DNA of 13,483 nt, from NCBI GenBank assembly GCA_903938205.1, contig CAJACJ010000344.1, forward strand, positions 1-13,483, given 5' to 3'. The notes beneath the pieces were generated by a model, which worked only from the letters and a program-made list of their open reading frames with translations, was not told the DNA's origin and made no database searches. The translations under genes and the position numbers were made by a program. The DNA comes from an uncultured bacterium. Lineage in GTDB: Bacteria > Planctomycetota > Phycisphaerae > Phycisphaerales > SM1A02. Of the stretch, positions 6,427-13,483 are shown one piece after another. Numbering within the stretch: position 1 is the stretch's first letter; each line of letters starts with the position of its first letter.

Positions 6427-8829
6427 CTAATTCGCTGAATACATCCAAGGCGTTTCCACCCAGTCGGTCAGTTTTCTCCACGCGTTGGAATCTTCGCCTG
6501 CCATCAACGCCATTTCACGCAGCGCGCGCACATTGATTTCCTCGCACACATTCAGCAAAATCGCCAGCGCGGGCGCGCGTCGTTGCAGTTGGTCAAAATT
6601 ATTTTTAGAAATAGTGAAGTCATCATTCGCCCACAGTTTGCGCGCGTCGATGATTCGGTTCAGCAATTCATCTTGCGCGCTTTGGCGAAGGGCAAGCAGT
6701 TCGGTGGCGTGCTCGCGGCTTTCATTTGCTGGCAATTCCGCCATCATTTGATCAAATAGATCGTCGGCGGGGTGGCGGTCATAGAAAATTTCCGGATAGG
6801 CGAAGCGCCAATAGGCGTTCTTCAGTTCGCGCGCGTCGTCGCTGGCAAGGGCAATGCACGTGTCATGTAACAGTTCTTGTTGCACTGCAATACGTGCGCG
6901 TGCGGTGGGTTCCACGCTCTTGGTCGCGGAGGAAATAATTTCTCGCAAACGTTCTTCGCTGGCAACTTGATCCTTCTCGTCAAACTTGAACTCCGTCATC
7001 ATTTTTTTTAAGTTCAACACAAAGCTTCTTAGCGCGTCAATGGTGGCGGTGCGTAGACGGTCTGAACTTTCTACCAGTGGAACCGCGGCATCAATAATGG
7101 CGGCATCCGTAATGGCGCTGGCCGCGGGGGAAAGTTTGGCTTGCGCGAATGCCGTCGGCACATCAATGGTTGCTTCGCGGTCAATCTTAATCAGGGATCC
7201 CGCGGGAATTTTTCGCCAATCAATGTTGGACGCAGTCACCACGCGCTCAATGCGCAATCGTTCAACGCGCGGATCATTTGGATCCAAACCAAGCACCGCC
7301 GCAAGTTCGGCAATGGTGTCGTCTTCAATCTTGGTGAGCGCGTTGCGTGCGGAATCAACTTCAGACACAAGCGCGCGCAATCGCCGCTGCGCCTCTGGAA
7401 CGGAGATGTCAGGCGAACTCGCCTCTTTCATGCGGTCTTCAGCCACTTTAATTTTCCCTGAGTGTTCCTGAAATGATTTATTCCAGTTTTCAACACTGTC
7501 CGCCAGTAGCGTGATGGACGTTACGTTTTCAGTGTCTCCGTGTGGCTGCAACGGGCGCAGACGACTTTCCACCCATGGCTGAAAGTCTGGCGGCAGAAAC
7601 AGCGCGAATGTTTCCGCGCTCTTGCGAATGGGCCAGCCATCGGGTGTGGCGTCTGGCGGCGGTGGAGTGAGCACAGCGAACACATCGTTCAGTGTCTCGC
7701 TTGGCAAAAGCGCGGCAATGCTGTCGCGAAGTTGTTGACCCGACTGTTTGCGCAGCGGAGCCAGCAAGTCCTTGTATTGATCGCCGGCAATTTTCACCAT
7801 GGCCATGTTGCGTTGCTTCAACAATTCTTGGCGCGCTTCCTTGGCAAGTTTCGCGCGCGGGTCATCCATGCCACGTAGAAAGGCGGTGGCAATTCGAAGC
7901 GCCAACTCCCTGTCTTCCTTCTCCCACTCCAGCACAATCTTGGCAATCTCAACCCGCTGCGGCTGCTGCAAGTTTGGCAAACGCACAATCAACAATGGCG
8001 CCGCCTTTTGCCATTCGGTTGGTTTCCATGACTCATGATTCACAAATCCAATCTTGAAACGATCCACGGCATCTTGGTCGGTTATGCCTTGCAACATTTC
8101 AAGAGTGCGCACATTCAGCGCGGCAATTTTGCTGGCCGCCTTGTGAATGGCCTCATCATTTCCATCGATTGGCCTGCGAATATGCGCGGCTGCGAACTCA
8201 TTGGCCGCGGGCAACAAGTCGCGGGAGTAGGTCTTCATGTGGTCATCAAACAAAGCGCGTTGCTCGGAAGTGAATTTGAGATTGGTCAATATCTCGCGCA
8301 AATCAATAAACGATTGCGCCCCAGGAGTTGCGACACTTTTAGCGCGGGCAATGGCGCGGTCCATTGCAAGATCCTCCATCAACCCCGCGTGCTGCCTGCC
8401 AACGCATTCGCCCCATTGCGCAAATAAATTTTGATCCAGCAATGTCAGCTGCGACAACAACGACCCGTGCCGCTTGCGCAGAGTCTCCATGAATACAACA
8501 TCCTTCATCCACGATCCTTGCATGCGCGGATCAAGCGCGTTGCTACGTTGACGAATTGAATAAATGATGCCCGTGATTTCCCGCTGCACCGTGGCTTGCC
8601 ACTGCGTTAAATATTCGTCATGAATTTTGTCAATGCACGTCCAGCTTGCGTGATCTCCGTGATAGCCGGCGCGAATCAAGCTGCTGCTTCCAACAGGCAT
8701 GGGCACGACATCAAATCGAAATGGAGTTTCTTTGCACGCGGGCAACATCAACGCGCATGCCGCCAGAATGATGGTTGTACGCAATAAATGCGGCAGCCAT
8801 TTCAAGGGTTGAAAAAGTCCGCCTTGCAT
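6427..8829 (-). CDS. Large predicted lipoprotein of unknown function (800 residues)
   Basis: The N-terminus is a signal peptide (R-T-T-I-I-L-A-A-C-A-L-M) ending in the lipobox L-P-A-C, with Cys32 as the lipid-attachment residue, so the protein is probably membrane-anchored outside the cytoplasm. The remaining roughly 770 residues are charged and read as mostly alpha-helical, with heptad-like stretches (for example K-V-A-E-D-R-M-K-E-A and A-R-N-A-L-T-K-I-E-D-D). They lack glycine-rich loops, nucleotide-binding motifs or metal sites that I can recognise. One proline-rich break (L-T-P-P-P-P-D-A-T-P-D) near the middle suggests two helical halves. I know no family for it; long helical lipoproteins of this sort are common and uncharacterised in Phycisphaerae. 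It converges with the methyltransferase gene, with 70 bases between them and no recognisable terminator. No Shine-Dalgarno site precedes the ATG. Confidence 0.85.
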   Translation of the reverse strand: MQGGLFQPLKWLPHLLRTTIILAACALMLPACKETPFRFDVVPMPVGSSSLIRAGYHGDHASWTCIDKIHDEYLTQWQATVQREITGIIYSIRQRSNALDPRMQGSWMKDVVFMETLRKRHGSLLSQLTLLDQNLFAQWGECVGRQHAGLMEDLAMDRAIARAKSVATPGAQSFIDLREILTNLKFTSEQRALFDDHMKTYSRDLLPAANEFAAAHIRRPIDGNDEAIHKAASKIAALNVRTLEMLQGITDQDAVDRFKIGFVNHESWKPTEWQKAAPLLIVRLPNLQQPQRVEIAKIVLEWEKEDRELALRIATAFLRGMDDPRAKLAKEARQELLKQRNMAMVKIAGDQYKDLLAPLRKQSGQQLRDSIAALLPSETLNDVFAVLTPPPPDATPDGWPIRKSAETFALFLPPDFQPWVESRLRPLQPHGDTENVTSITLLADSVENWNKSFQEHSGKIKVAEDRMKEASSPDISVPEAQRRLRALVSEVDSARNALTKIEDDTIAELAAVLGLDPNDPRVERLRIERVVTASNIDWRKIPAGSLIKIDREATIDVPTAFAQAKLSPAASAITDAAIIDAAVPLVESSDRLRTATIDALRSFVLNLKKMMTEFKFDEKDQVASEERLREIISSATKSVEPTARARIAVQQELLHDTCIALASDDARELKNAYWRFAYPEIFYDRHPADDLFDQMMAELPANESREHATELLALRQSAQDELLNRIIDARKLWANDDFTISKNNFDQLQRRAPALAILLNVCEEINVRALREMALMAGEDSNAWRKLTDWVETPWMYSAN

Positions 8830-8996
8830 ATGTGCATCTTTGCAACATTTTTCTAGAAATTGGCTTCAGTCATGTGGCAATCTGGCCGAATTGGTGAAAA
8901 GAGGCAGATTTTTGGCTTCAGACAAGCAATTTTGGAAAATTTCACAAAGGAATTTGCATTTTGAAAATTGAATTCGACATTGTTTTCAGTGCAAGA
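8830..8996. other. Non-coding stretch before the hairpin array, with a duplicated TTGGCTTCAG
   Basis: AT-rich DNA between the lipoprotein gene start and the hairpin array. TTGGCTTCAG occurs at 8860-8869 and again at 8912-8921, 52 bases apart, which could be a binding-site pair or a fortuitous repeat. TTGCAT (8954-8959) and CATTGT (8978-8983), spaced by 18 bases, form a weak sigma-70-like promoter candidate that would start a rightward transcript just before the first hairpin. Nothing here looks coding. Confidence 0.4.
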
Positions 8997-9380
8997 CGGA
9001 CCACGGAGGGGTGGTCCGGAAGGCAAGTTGGGAACGGCCTCGCTGGCGTAAGGAACCTGCGAGATTGGAAAAGGGATCGCGTTTGGGAAAGCGCGAGTGT
9101 TGGAAAGAACTCATGGGCGGGAACCCGTGAGAGTTGGAATGGGACTTGCGTTTGGGAAAGCGCGAGTGTCGGAAAGAGATTGCGGTTGATTGAAGTTCGA
9201 CCGCAAGTTGCCAAGGCTCGCCGCGGAGGGAAACCGCGAGCGAGTGGGGGGAAAAGGGTTGGACGCGAGGAGGGTCGCGCCCAACTGAACTGCGAAATGG
9301 ATTGCGGCGGTTGGAGTGAAAAGCAAATTCAAATCAGCGCGTCGGTGGTGGAGTTGTGTTGCGTGACGTCCGTCACGCAA
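8990..9380 (+). ncRNA. Putative CsrB/RsmY-like GGA-rich multi-hairpin RNA
   Basis: Nine stem-loops follow one another on the plus strand. Stem arms: 8997-9004/9011-9018 (8 bp, loop GGAGGG); 9039-9046/9056-9063 (loop holds AAGGAA); 9077-9081/9092-9096 (loop TTTGGGAAAG); 9110-9117/9124-9131 (8 bp, loop CGGGAA); 9144-9150/9161-9167 (7 bp, loop TTTGGGAAAG); 9180-9189/9197-9206 (10 bp); 9217-9226/9234-9244 (10 bp with a bulge, loop AGGGAAA); 9258-9268/9275-9285 (11 bp, one mismatch, loop GGAGGG); 9359-9368/9371-9380 (perfect). GGA occurs 21 times in 8998-9315, mostly in loops or in the linkers (GTTGGAAAG, GTTGGAAT, GTCGGAAAG). CsrA/RsmA binds exactly such GGA loops, and CsrB-type RNAs sequester it. 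Whether this is a free RNA or a leader of the gene at 9410 is open: no T-tract follows the last hairpin. Confidence 0.5.
9079..9177 (+). repeat. Direct repeat, two 30-base copies 69 bases apart, within the hairpin array
   Basis: The copies at 9079-9108 and 9148-9177 differ at one of 30 positions (T versus C before GGAAAGA). Each consists of a stem arm, the loop TTTGGGAAAG, the return arm CGCGAGTG and the linker GGAAAGA. The flanks differ yet still pair in each copy, which fits duplication of one RNA hairpin module. Confidence 0.75.
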
Positions 9381-9409
9381 AATCAAGTCAACTTTGAAAG
9401 GCGCTGGTC

Positions 9410-10492
9410 ATGAACAACACGAATCAAACACATCAAATGACGCACACGCAAAACAACCAGAAGGAAATTCTTGGAGGCTTAAGTTTGACCTTGGTGGTCG
9501 CAGCTTCATTGGTGGCGCTGTGGCGCGGATCATTTGTCAGTTCATTGAATGCGGATACCGCACGTTTGGTCGGCAATATGTCCACAACGATCGAAGGAAC
9601 TCACAACAACGCTGGCGTGATTTTGGTACCTGAACAGGTTTCAACCATTCAAGGCGCCATTAATCAAGCATCTGACGGCGCCATGATTTTTGTGGCGCCT
9701 GGCCAGTACCGCGAGAACATTCGCGTTCATGGCAAAAATATTTCTCTTCAATCCGTCGGCGGCGCGGCAAGCACCAGCATTCTTGGAGATGGTCGCGACG
9801 GTCCGATTGCGTTCATTGAGAATTCAAAATTCATGATTGATGGTTTTTGCATTCAAAATGGTCGTGGTGAAAATGGTCGCGGCTTGGCCATGCAGGGCAG
9901 CAACGCGACCATTATGAATTGCACATTCACCAACAACATGGGCGGCGTTTCTGCCAGCAATTCCAAAGCGCAATTTGATCACTGCGCGATCGCGCTGAAC
10001 AAATCGGCGGTGGAGGGCGGCGGTCTGTGGTCTTGGCAATCCGATGTGCGCATGAATGATTGCAAAGTTGACGGCAACGCCACCGGAACATGTGGCGGCG
10101 GCGTGTACGCCCTTGGTGGTTCGATGCAAATGTTCAATGTTTCATTGACAAATAATCGCCTCAAGAGCGGCGCGTGGGGCGGTGGTTTGTACAGCGACCG
10201 CGCCAATGTGAATTTAAATGCCTGCGTTATGCAAGGCAATTTCTCGAATGATTCTGGCGCGGCCATGTATGTGTTGGACGCCAATGCAAAAATTCGCGCC
10301 AGCACGTTCGAGCGAAATAGTTCCACCGGTGCGGCCACGGTGGTTGGCGCGAACGCGCAGTTTGATATTCAGGATTCAATGTTGGAGGCGGACGATGAGA
10401 CCATCGCGGCGGCGGCGCGCGATGAAGCCGTGATTGAAATGGCTGGCGCTGACGCCATGGAAACGAGCGCGATCATGATGACGGTGAAATAA
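9410..10492 (+). CDS. Right-handed parallel beta-helix repeat protein, membrane-anchored or secreted
   Basis: This 360-residue protein starts with a polar tail (about 18 residues, N- and Q-rich) and one hydrophobic segment (I-L-G-G-L-S-L-T-L-V-V-A-A-S-L-V-A-L-W). That segment serves as uncleaved anchor or signal, with the rest outside. The body opens with V-S-T-I-Q-G-A-I-N-Q-A-S-D-G, V-A-P-G-Q-Y-R-E-N-I, the classic first turn of pectate-lyase-like/NosD-type beta-helices. About ten coils follow, rich in N, G and S (N-C-T-F-T-N-N, E-G-G-G-L-W-S, C-G-G-G-V-Y-A, W-G-G-G-L-Y-S). No catalytic site is visible, so binding or structural use is more likely than enzyme action. The C-terminus is acidic and Ala-rich. 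AAAGG lies 8 bases before the ATG. The gene follows the hairpin array closely and ends at a strong terminator, so it forms its own unit. Confidence 0.88.
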   Translation: MNNTNQTHQMTHTQNNQKEILGGLSLTLVVAASLVALWRGSFVSSLNADTARLVGNMSTTIEGTHNNAGVILVPEQVSTIQGAINQASDGAMIFVAPGQYRENIRVHGKNISLQSVGGAASTSILGDGRDGPIAFIENSKFMIDGFCIQNGRGENGRGLAMQGSNATIMNCTFTNNMGGVSASNSKAQFDHCAIALNKSAVEGGGLWSWQSDVRMNDCKVDGNATGTCGGGVYALGGSMQMFNVSLTNNRLKSGAWGGGLYSDRANVNLNACVMQGNFSNDSGAAMYVLDANAKIRASTFERNSSTGAATVVGANAQFDIQDSMLEADDETIAAAARDEAVIEMAGADAMETSAIMMTVK

Positions 10493-10531
10493 ATTTCGGC
10501 TCTCACGCACACACAAGCAACCACCGCAGGC

Positions 10532-10567
10532 CCGCCTTGGAGGAAACTTCGAGGCGGACTTTTTTTT
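10532..10567 (+). terminator. Rho-independent terminator of the beta-helix gene
   Basis: The arms CCGCCTTGGAG (10532-10542) and CTTCGAGGCGG (10547-10557) pair over 11 bp with two G-T pairs around a GAAA loop. They are followed after two bases by eight T (10560-10567). It lies about 40 bases after the stop codon at 10492 and is a textbook intrinsic terminator. Confidence 0.9.
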
Positions 10568-10661
10568 GGCATTCAGAAACGCGTTGCGGCATGGTGCAAC
10601 ATCTTCAGAAATTAAGCACGCAAAAATTTTGCCCCGCGTGTCATTCAGCTGCAACAAGTGC

Positions 10662-12674
10662 TCACTGCGCGCGCGCAAGCCATGAATGCTCGCAAGCTTG
10701 ATGGCGCGTGACTAACTTTTCACGATCGGCCAGCAGAGTGGCCAGTTTCTTGTGGTCACGCGCGGTCTCAGGCTTGGCGATTGTGTTGTCCAATTTCTCC
10801 AAGTCCGCCGCCAACTTCGCGGTTTGCTTTTCAAGTTCTTCAAGCGACAACGCCGCGAACGGATCGCGCGCTGATTTTTCCTTGGTGCTTGTTTGCGATT
10901 TTGATGTGTTGCCAGCAGAGCTGTTCGCGGCCCCGCCATTGCTGGAAGTGTTTTGCTTATTGTTTTGGCTTGGCTTCGCCGCCGCGGGCGCAGACTTTTG
11001 CGGCAAAGCCGCCGCCGCTTTGGCGATCGCGGCTTGCTTCAGCACCCATTCGTCGTAGTTCCCATCAAACACGGTGGCGTTTCCATTGCCATCAAGAATG
11101 ATCAATCGATCACACGTGGCCGCAAGCAGCGCGCGGTCATGGCTGACAAGCAACAACGCGCCGTCGTAGCCGCCATCATCGGCATCAAGTGAAAGCGCGT
11201 CCTCCAAACGTTCGGCGCTTGGAATATCAAGATGGTTGGTTGGTTCGTCTAGCACCAGCAAGTTGTGGCCGCCAGCGACAAGACCGGCAAGCACCGCGCG
11301 CGCGCGCTCGCCGCCAGAAATTTCACCCAACAATTTTTCCTGCTCATAGCCAGAGAATAAAAACGCGCCAGCCAAATCGCGCGACTCTTGCTCGTTCAAC
11401 TTTCCAAGACCGGGCCGCGACGGCACGGTGCGCTGCAAATATTGCCACACATTCAGCGTGTAATCCAAATGCTCATGCGTTTGCTTGAACCAACCCGAAT
11501 GTAACTTTGGACTTTGGCGAACTGTTCCCACATCAAATGGAATTTCTCCAAGCAGCGTGCGAATGAGCGTGGTCTTACCCGCGCCATTTGGCCCGATGAT
11601 TCCAATGCGGTCGCCCGGCTTAATGGTGATGGACAAATTCTTGAAGAGCAGGCGATCGCCAAGTGTTTTCTGCAAGTCCTCGCACACCGCAACGGAGTCG
11701 CCAATGCGCGGACCCTTGGGCAGCGAAAGTCGCATGGAGTCAAGCTCGATTGGCCGCTCAACCAGACTGTCTTCTTTGTAACGCGCAAGTCGAGTGGCGC
11801 GACCGCGCGCTTGCTTGGCGCGTTGACCAGCCTTGTACTTCAAAATGAATTGCTCCTCGGAGCGAATCTTGTCCAATTGCTTTTCATGCACGCGCATTTG
11901 CGTCAAGTGACGCTCCATGCGCAAATCAACAAAGGCGTGGTAATTGCCTGGATAACTGCGCGTGCCGCCTTCGTGAATTTCCTCAATGCGGTGCACAACT
12001 TTGTCAAGCAAACGGCGATCATGGCTAATGATCACAACCGCGCCTTGATACGTGTCGCTGAGAAATGTCTCAAGCCATTCGCGCCCAACAATGTCCAAAT
12101 GGTTTGTCGGTTCATCAAGCAGCAGGGCGTCAGGCTCCTCAAGAAGTAGCCGCGCCAAACCCAGCCGCGCTTTTTGTCCGCCAGAAAGTCCGCTCACTGG
12201 AATAGTAAATTGCTCGTCGGTGAAACTAAGTCCGTGAAGCACGGCCTCCACCAAGTGGTCGCTTGACCAACCGCCAGAGCGCTCCAGCTTTTCCTCCAGC
12301 GCGATCTGGCGCTCGAACAGTTTTTCCAACTCAGCGCCTTGCGCCGTGGCCATTTCTTCAAACACGTGATCAAGTTCCGCGCGCGCGGATGTGCCTTCGC
12401 GTAAACCTTGCGCCGCCACTTCTTGCAATGTGAGCGATGGATCAAAGCGGGGCTCTTGCTCCAAATATCCCAGGCGCGCGCCGCGCAACAAACTCACTTC
12501 GCCGCCCTCTGGTTTTAATTTGCCGCAGAGAATTTTCAGCAGCGTGCTTTTGCCGCAACCATTGCGGCCAACAAGTCCCACGCGCTCACCGGGTTCAATG
12601 GCAAATGTGGCGCCATCAAGAACGGTCTTGGCGCCAAGAGTGATTCGAAGATTGGATGCGCTGACCACTGGCAT
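10662..12674 (-). CDS. ABC-F family ATPase, Uup-like, with C-terminal coiled coil
   Basis: A soluble, duplicated ABC ATPase of 670 residues from the chosen start. ABC-F proteins act on the ribosome rather than in transport. Half one has Walker A G-R-N-G-C-G-K-S-T (36-44), signature LSGGQKARLGLARLL and Walker B A-L-L-L-D-E-P-T-N-H-L-D. Half two has G-P-N-G-A-G-K-T-T, ISGGERARAVLAGLV and L-L-V-L-D-E-P-T-N-H-L-D. Between them is the basic, helical P-site linker (F-I-L-K-Y-K-A-G-Q-R-A-K-Q-A-R-G-R-A-T-R). The C-terminus has a Q/N/S/A-rich tether and then a roughly 60-residue coiled coil (L-E-K-Q-T-A-K-L-A-A-D-L-E-K-L), as in Uup. The frame is open to 12803, but ATG 12674 (M-P-V-V-S-A-S-N-L) begins the conserved domain directly and avoids overlap with the upstream gene. 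It may help nascent or stalled ribosomes or genome stability; a resistance role is less likely. Confidence 0.92.
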   Translation of the reverse strand: MPVVSASNLRITLGAKTVLDGATFAIEPGERVGLVGRNGCGKSTLLKILCGKLKPEGGEVSLLRGARLGYLEQEPRFDPSLTLQEVAAQGLREGTSARAELDHVFEEMATAQGAELEKLFERQIALEEKLERSGGWSSDHLVEAVLHGLSFTDEQFTIPVSGLSGGQKARLGLARLLLEEPDALLLDEPTNHLDIVGREWLETFLSDTYQGAVVIISHDRRLLDKVVHRIEEIHEGGTRSYPGNYHAFVDLRMERHLTQMRVHEKQLDKIRSEEQFILKYKAGQRAKQARGRATRLARYKEDSLVERPIELDSMRLSLPKGPRIGDSVAVCEDLQKTLGDRLLFKNLSITIKPGDRIGIIGPNGAGKTTLIRTLLGEIPFDVGTVRQSPKLHSGWFKQTHEHLDYTLNVWQYLQRTVPSRPGLGKLNEQESRDLAGAFLFSGYEQEKLLGEISGGERARAVLAGLVAGGHNLLVLDEPTNHLDIPSAERLEDALSLDADDGGYDGALLLVSHDRALLAATCDRLIILDGNGNATVFDGNYDEWVLKQAAIAKAAAALPQKSAPAAAKPSQNNKQNTSSNGGAANSSAGNTSKSQTSTKEKSARDPFAALSLEELEKQTAKLAADLEKLDNTIAKPETARDHKKLATLLADREKLVTRHQACEHSWLARAQ

Positions 12675-12765
12675 GGGCGTAGAAGAGTAGTGTGTTTTGC
12701 CCAAATCACGAAATGCGCTCTGGTAAAAACTTCGGGCCAGCAAAATCACCTCAAACTCGGGCGAT

Positions 12766-13017
12766 TCACTTCCAATAGTTGTTGGCCGCGGCGATGGTGG
12801 CAAATTCCATGGCCACCGTCTGTCCGATCGCGATCAGCATTGCGGCATCTTCGGCGTACACCGAACGAAGTCGTTCACGCACCGCGGCGTCTGGTTGCGT
12901 GACTTTGATGATCAAGCGCGACATTTTAATTGCGAGTTGTCGGCCTTCATCTGGCGTCTTGGTAATCAGAGAGTTGCCTGGAACAAGTTGTACTGGATCG
13001 GTGGGGGCGCTCATCAT
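12766..13017 (-). CDS. Small hypothetical protein (83 residues)
   Basis: I do not recognise this protein. It has no signal peptide or membrane helix; the charge pattern and stretches such as A-A-V-R-E-R-L-R-S-V-Y-A-E-D-A-A-M-L suggest a small helical cytoplasmic protein. It starts with two adjacent ATGs (13017, 13014), without a Shine-Dalgarno site, and ends 91 bases before the chosen start of the ABC-F gene on the same strand. A shared transcript with that gene is possible. Support is the open frame and plausible composition rather than homology. Confidence 0.55.
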   Translation of the reverse strand: MMSAPTDPVQLVPGNSLITKTPDEGRQLAIKMSRLIIKVTQPDAAVRERLRSVYAEDAAMLIAIGQTVAMEFATIAAANNYWK

Positions 13018-13111
13018 TGAAGTCTACTCATGTGATTACGAAGAGTGTGTGCGATTTTCTAAATGACTGACTTTCAATTTACATTCTCGCCGGGTTGATT
13101 TGAATAATTGT

Positions 13112-13483
13112 TTACGGTTTCTTCAGCGGTATAAAGTCATACGTTGGCAGCAGCACGTTTCCATTGGCGTCAATGCCCGCGCCAATGCGCACATCGCCGC
13201 GCTTGTCGGCCCACGCCATAGTTCCGCTTCCTTCGCCATCAATAACCGCAGTGATGCGCTTCTTTTCGTTCTTGTCAGCGAATGTCAAAGCCGCTTCACC
13301 ATCGGCAAAGGTTCCCGCATTGATTCGTAATTTCGCATCTTGGTCAATCCATCCCACGGTCGCGCTTCCATCGGCTTTGGTGCACGCCATAATTCGCGTC
13401 TTTGCGTCCGCGTCGACAACTTTCCAACCCTTGCATGTGATTGTGTCGAAAGTTGCGTCGCCAACTGGACGAACCGCCGCTAT
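13112..13483 (-). CDS. 3' part of a gene with tandem 23-residue repeats, 5' end outside window
   Basis: The frame stays open from the stop at 13112 to the right edge (123 codons visible), so the true start lies beyond 13483 and the ATG at 13390 is internal. Four units of exactly 23 residues each begin with D: D-A-D-A-K-T-R-I-M-A, D-Q-D-A-K-L-R-I-N-A, D-K-N-E-K-K-R-I-T-A and D-K-R-G-D-V-R-I-G-A. The pattern is D-x4-K/V-R-I-x-A, then a D-G or D-x-N-G turn and a beta-like stretch, so a beta-solenoid or propeller-like repeat is likely. The C-terminus is D-F-I-P-L-K-K-P. The family is not recognised; similar D-x-x-G-K-x-R-I repeats occur in planctomycete hypothetical proteins. Two Cys lie in the visible N-terminal part. 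Confidence 0.75.
   Translation of the reverse strand: MAAVRPVGDATFDTITCKGWKVVDADAKTRIMACTKADGSATVGWIDQDAKLRINAGTFADGEAALTFADKNEKKRITAVIDGEGSGTMAWADKRGDVRIGAGIDANGNVLLPTYDFIPLKKP
13139..13414 (-). repeat. Four 69-base coding repeat units
   Basis: The units occupy 13346-13414, 13277-13345, 13208-13276 and 13139-13207. The repeat is clear at protein level (spacing exactly 23 codons, R-I-x-A at positions 7-10 of each unit) but weak at DNA level, so the expansion is old. Another degenerate 23-codon block may lie just upstream (13415-13483). Confidence 0.75.

Noticed and set aside
8997..9380. CRISPR array or tRNA/RNase P/tmRNA gene
   Set aside because: Repeats are not regularly spaced with unique spacers of equal length, and none of the conserved cores of tRNA, RNase P RNA or tmRNA can be seen.
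8942..9386. Minus-strand open frames across the hairpin array, with F-P-T-L-A-L-S-Q-T twice
   Set aside because: The protein repeat is only the reverse reading of the 30-base duplicated hairpin module; there is no start signal, family motif or plausible composition.
12675..12803. Longer ABC-F protein starting at 12803
   Set aside because: The extra 43 residues match nothing in ABC-F proteins and would overlap the end of the upstream 83-residue gene; ATG 12674 begins at the conserved domain.

Overview
The window looks like a chromosomal segment of a planctomycete, most likely from the Phycisphaerae/Phycisphaerales side. The pointers are a secreted protein ending in a GC-type dockerin pair (repeated D-L-D-G-S-G-E-V-D units with G-P-C-Q ends), a PEP-CTERM-like tail (V-P-T-P, a hydrophobic stretch, then R-R-R-R), a type II secretion pseudopilin with an A-D-G-H-V tail, a right-handed beta-helix surface protein and large unrecognised lipoproteins. 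Shine-Dalgarno sites are clear at a few genes and absent at many. The taxonomic call is an inference from these protein families; there is no rRNA gene to settle it.

Layout. Positions 1-2454 (+) hold an ABC importer of the NMT1/ThiY class: an ATPase (5' end outside the window), a permease overlapping it by ATGA, and a lipoprotein substrate-binding protein. This is probably an uptake system for a thiamine pyrimidine precursor or a similar small molecule. A hairpin at 2461-2493, with a T-tract readable on the minus strand, closes the opposing transcription unit. Positions 2537-5499 (-) hold four genes read leftwards: a His/Cys-rich exported protein, a pseudopilin-like protein, a dockerin-tailed secreted protein and a PEP-CTERM-tailed paralogue of it. 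The middle two are separated by one base. This is a cell-surface module that uses three different export or anchoring signals and has His-rich stretches, possibly for metal handling. At 5559-6356 (+) is an orphan DNA methyltransferase of the DPPY type. At 6427-8829 (-) is an 800-residue lipoprotein of unknown function.

Positions 8830-9409 have no convincing protein gene. They contain the most striking signal in the window: a string of nine adjacent hairpins (8997-9380) whose loops and linkers carry GGA again and again (21 GGA in 318 bases). This is the architecture of CsrA/RsmA-sequestering RNAs (CsrB, RsmY/Z type). I propose a small regulatory RNA, or a structured leader of the beta-helix gene that follows at 9410-10492. 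That gene ends at a strong intrinsic terminator (10532-10567).

Positions 10662-12674 (-) encode an ABC-F ATPase of the Uup type. It is preceded on the same strand by an 83-residue protein of unknown function (12766-13017) and by the 3' part of a gene encoding four exact 23-residue repeats (13112-13483, cut by the window edge).
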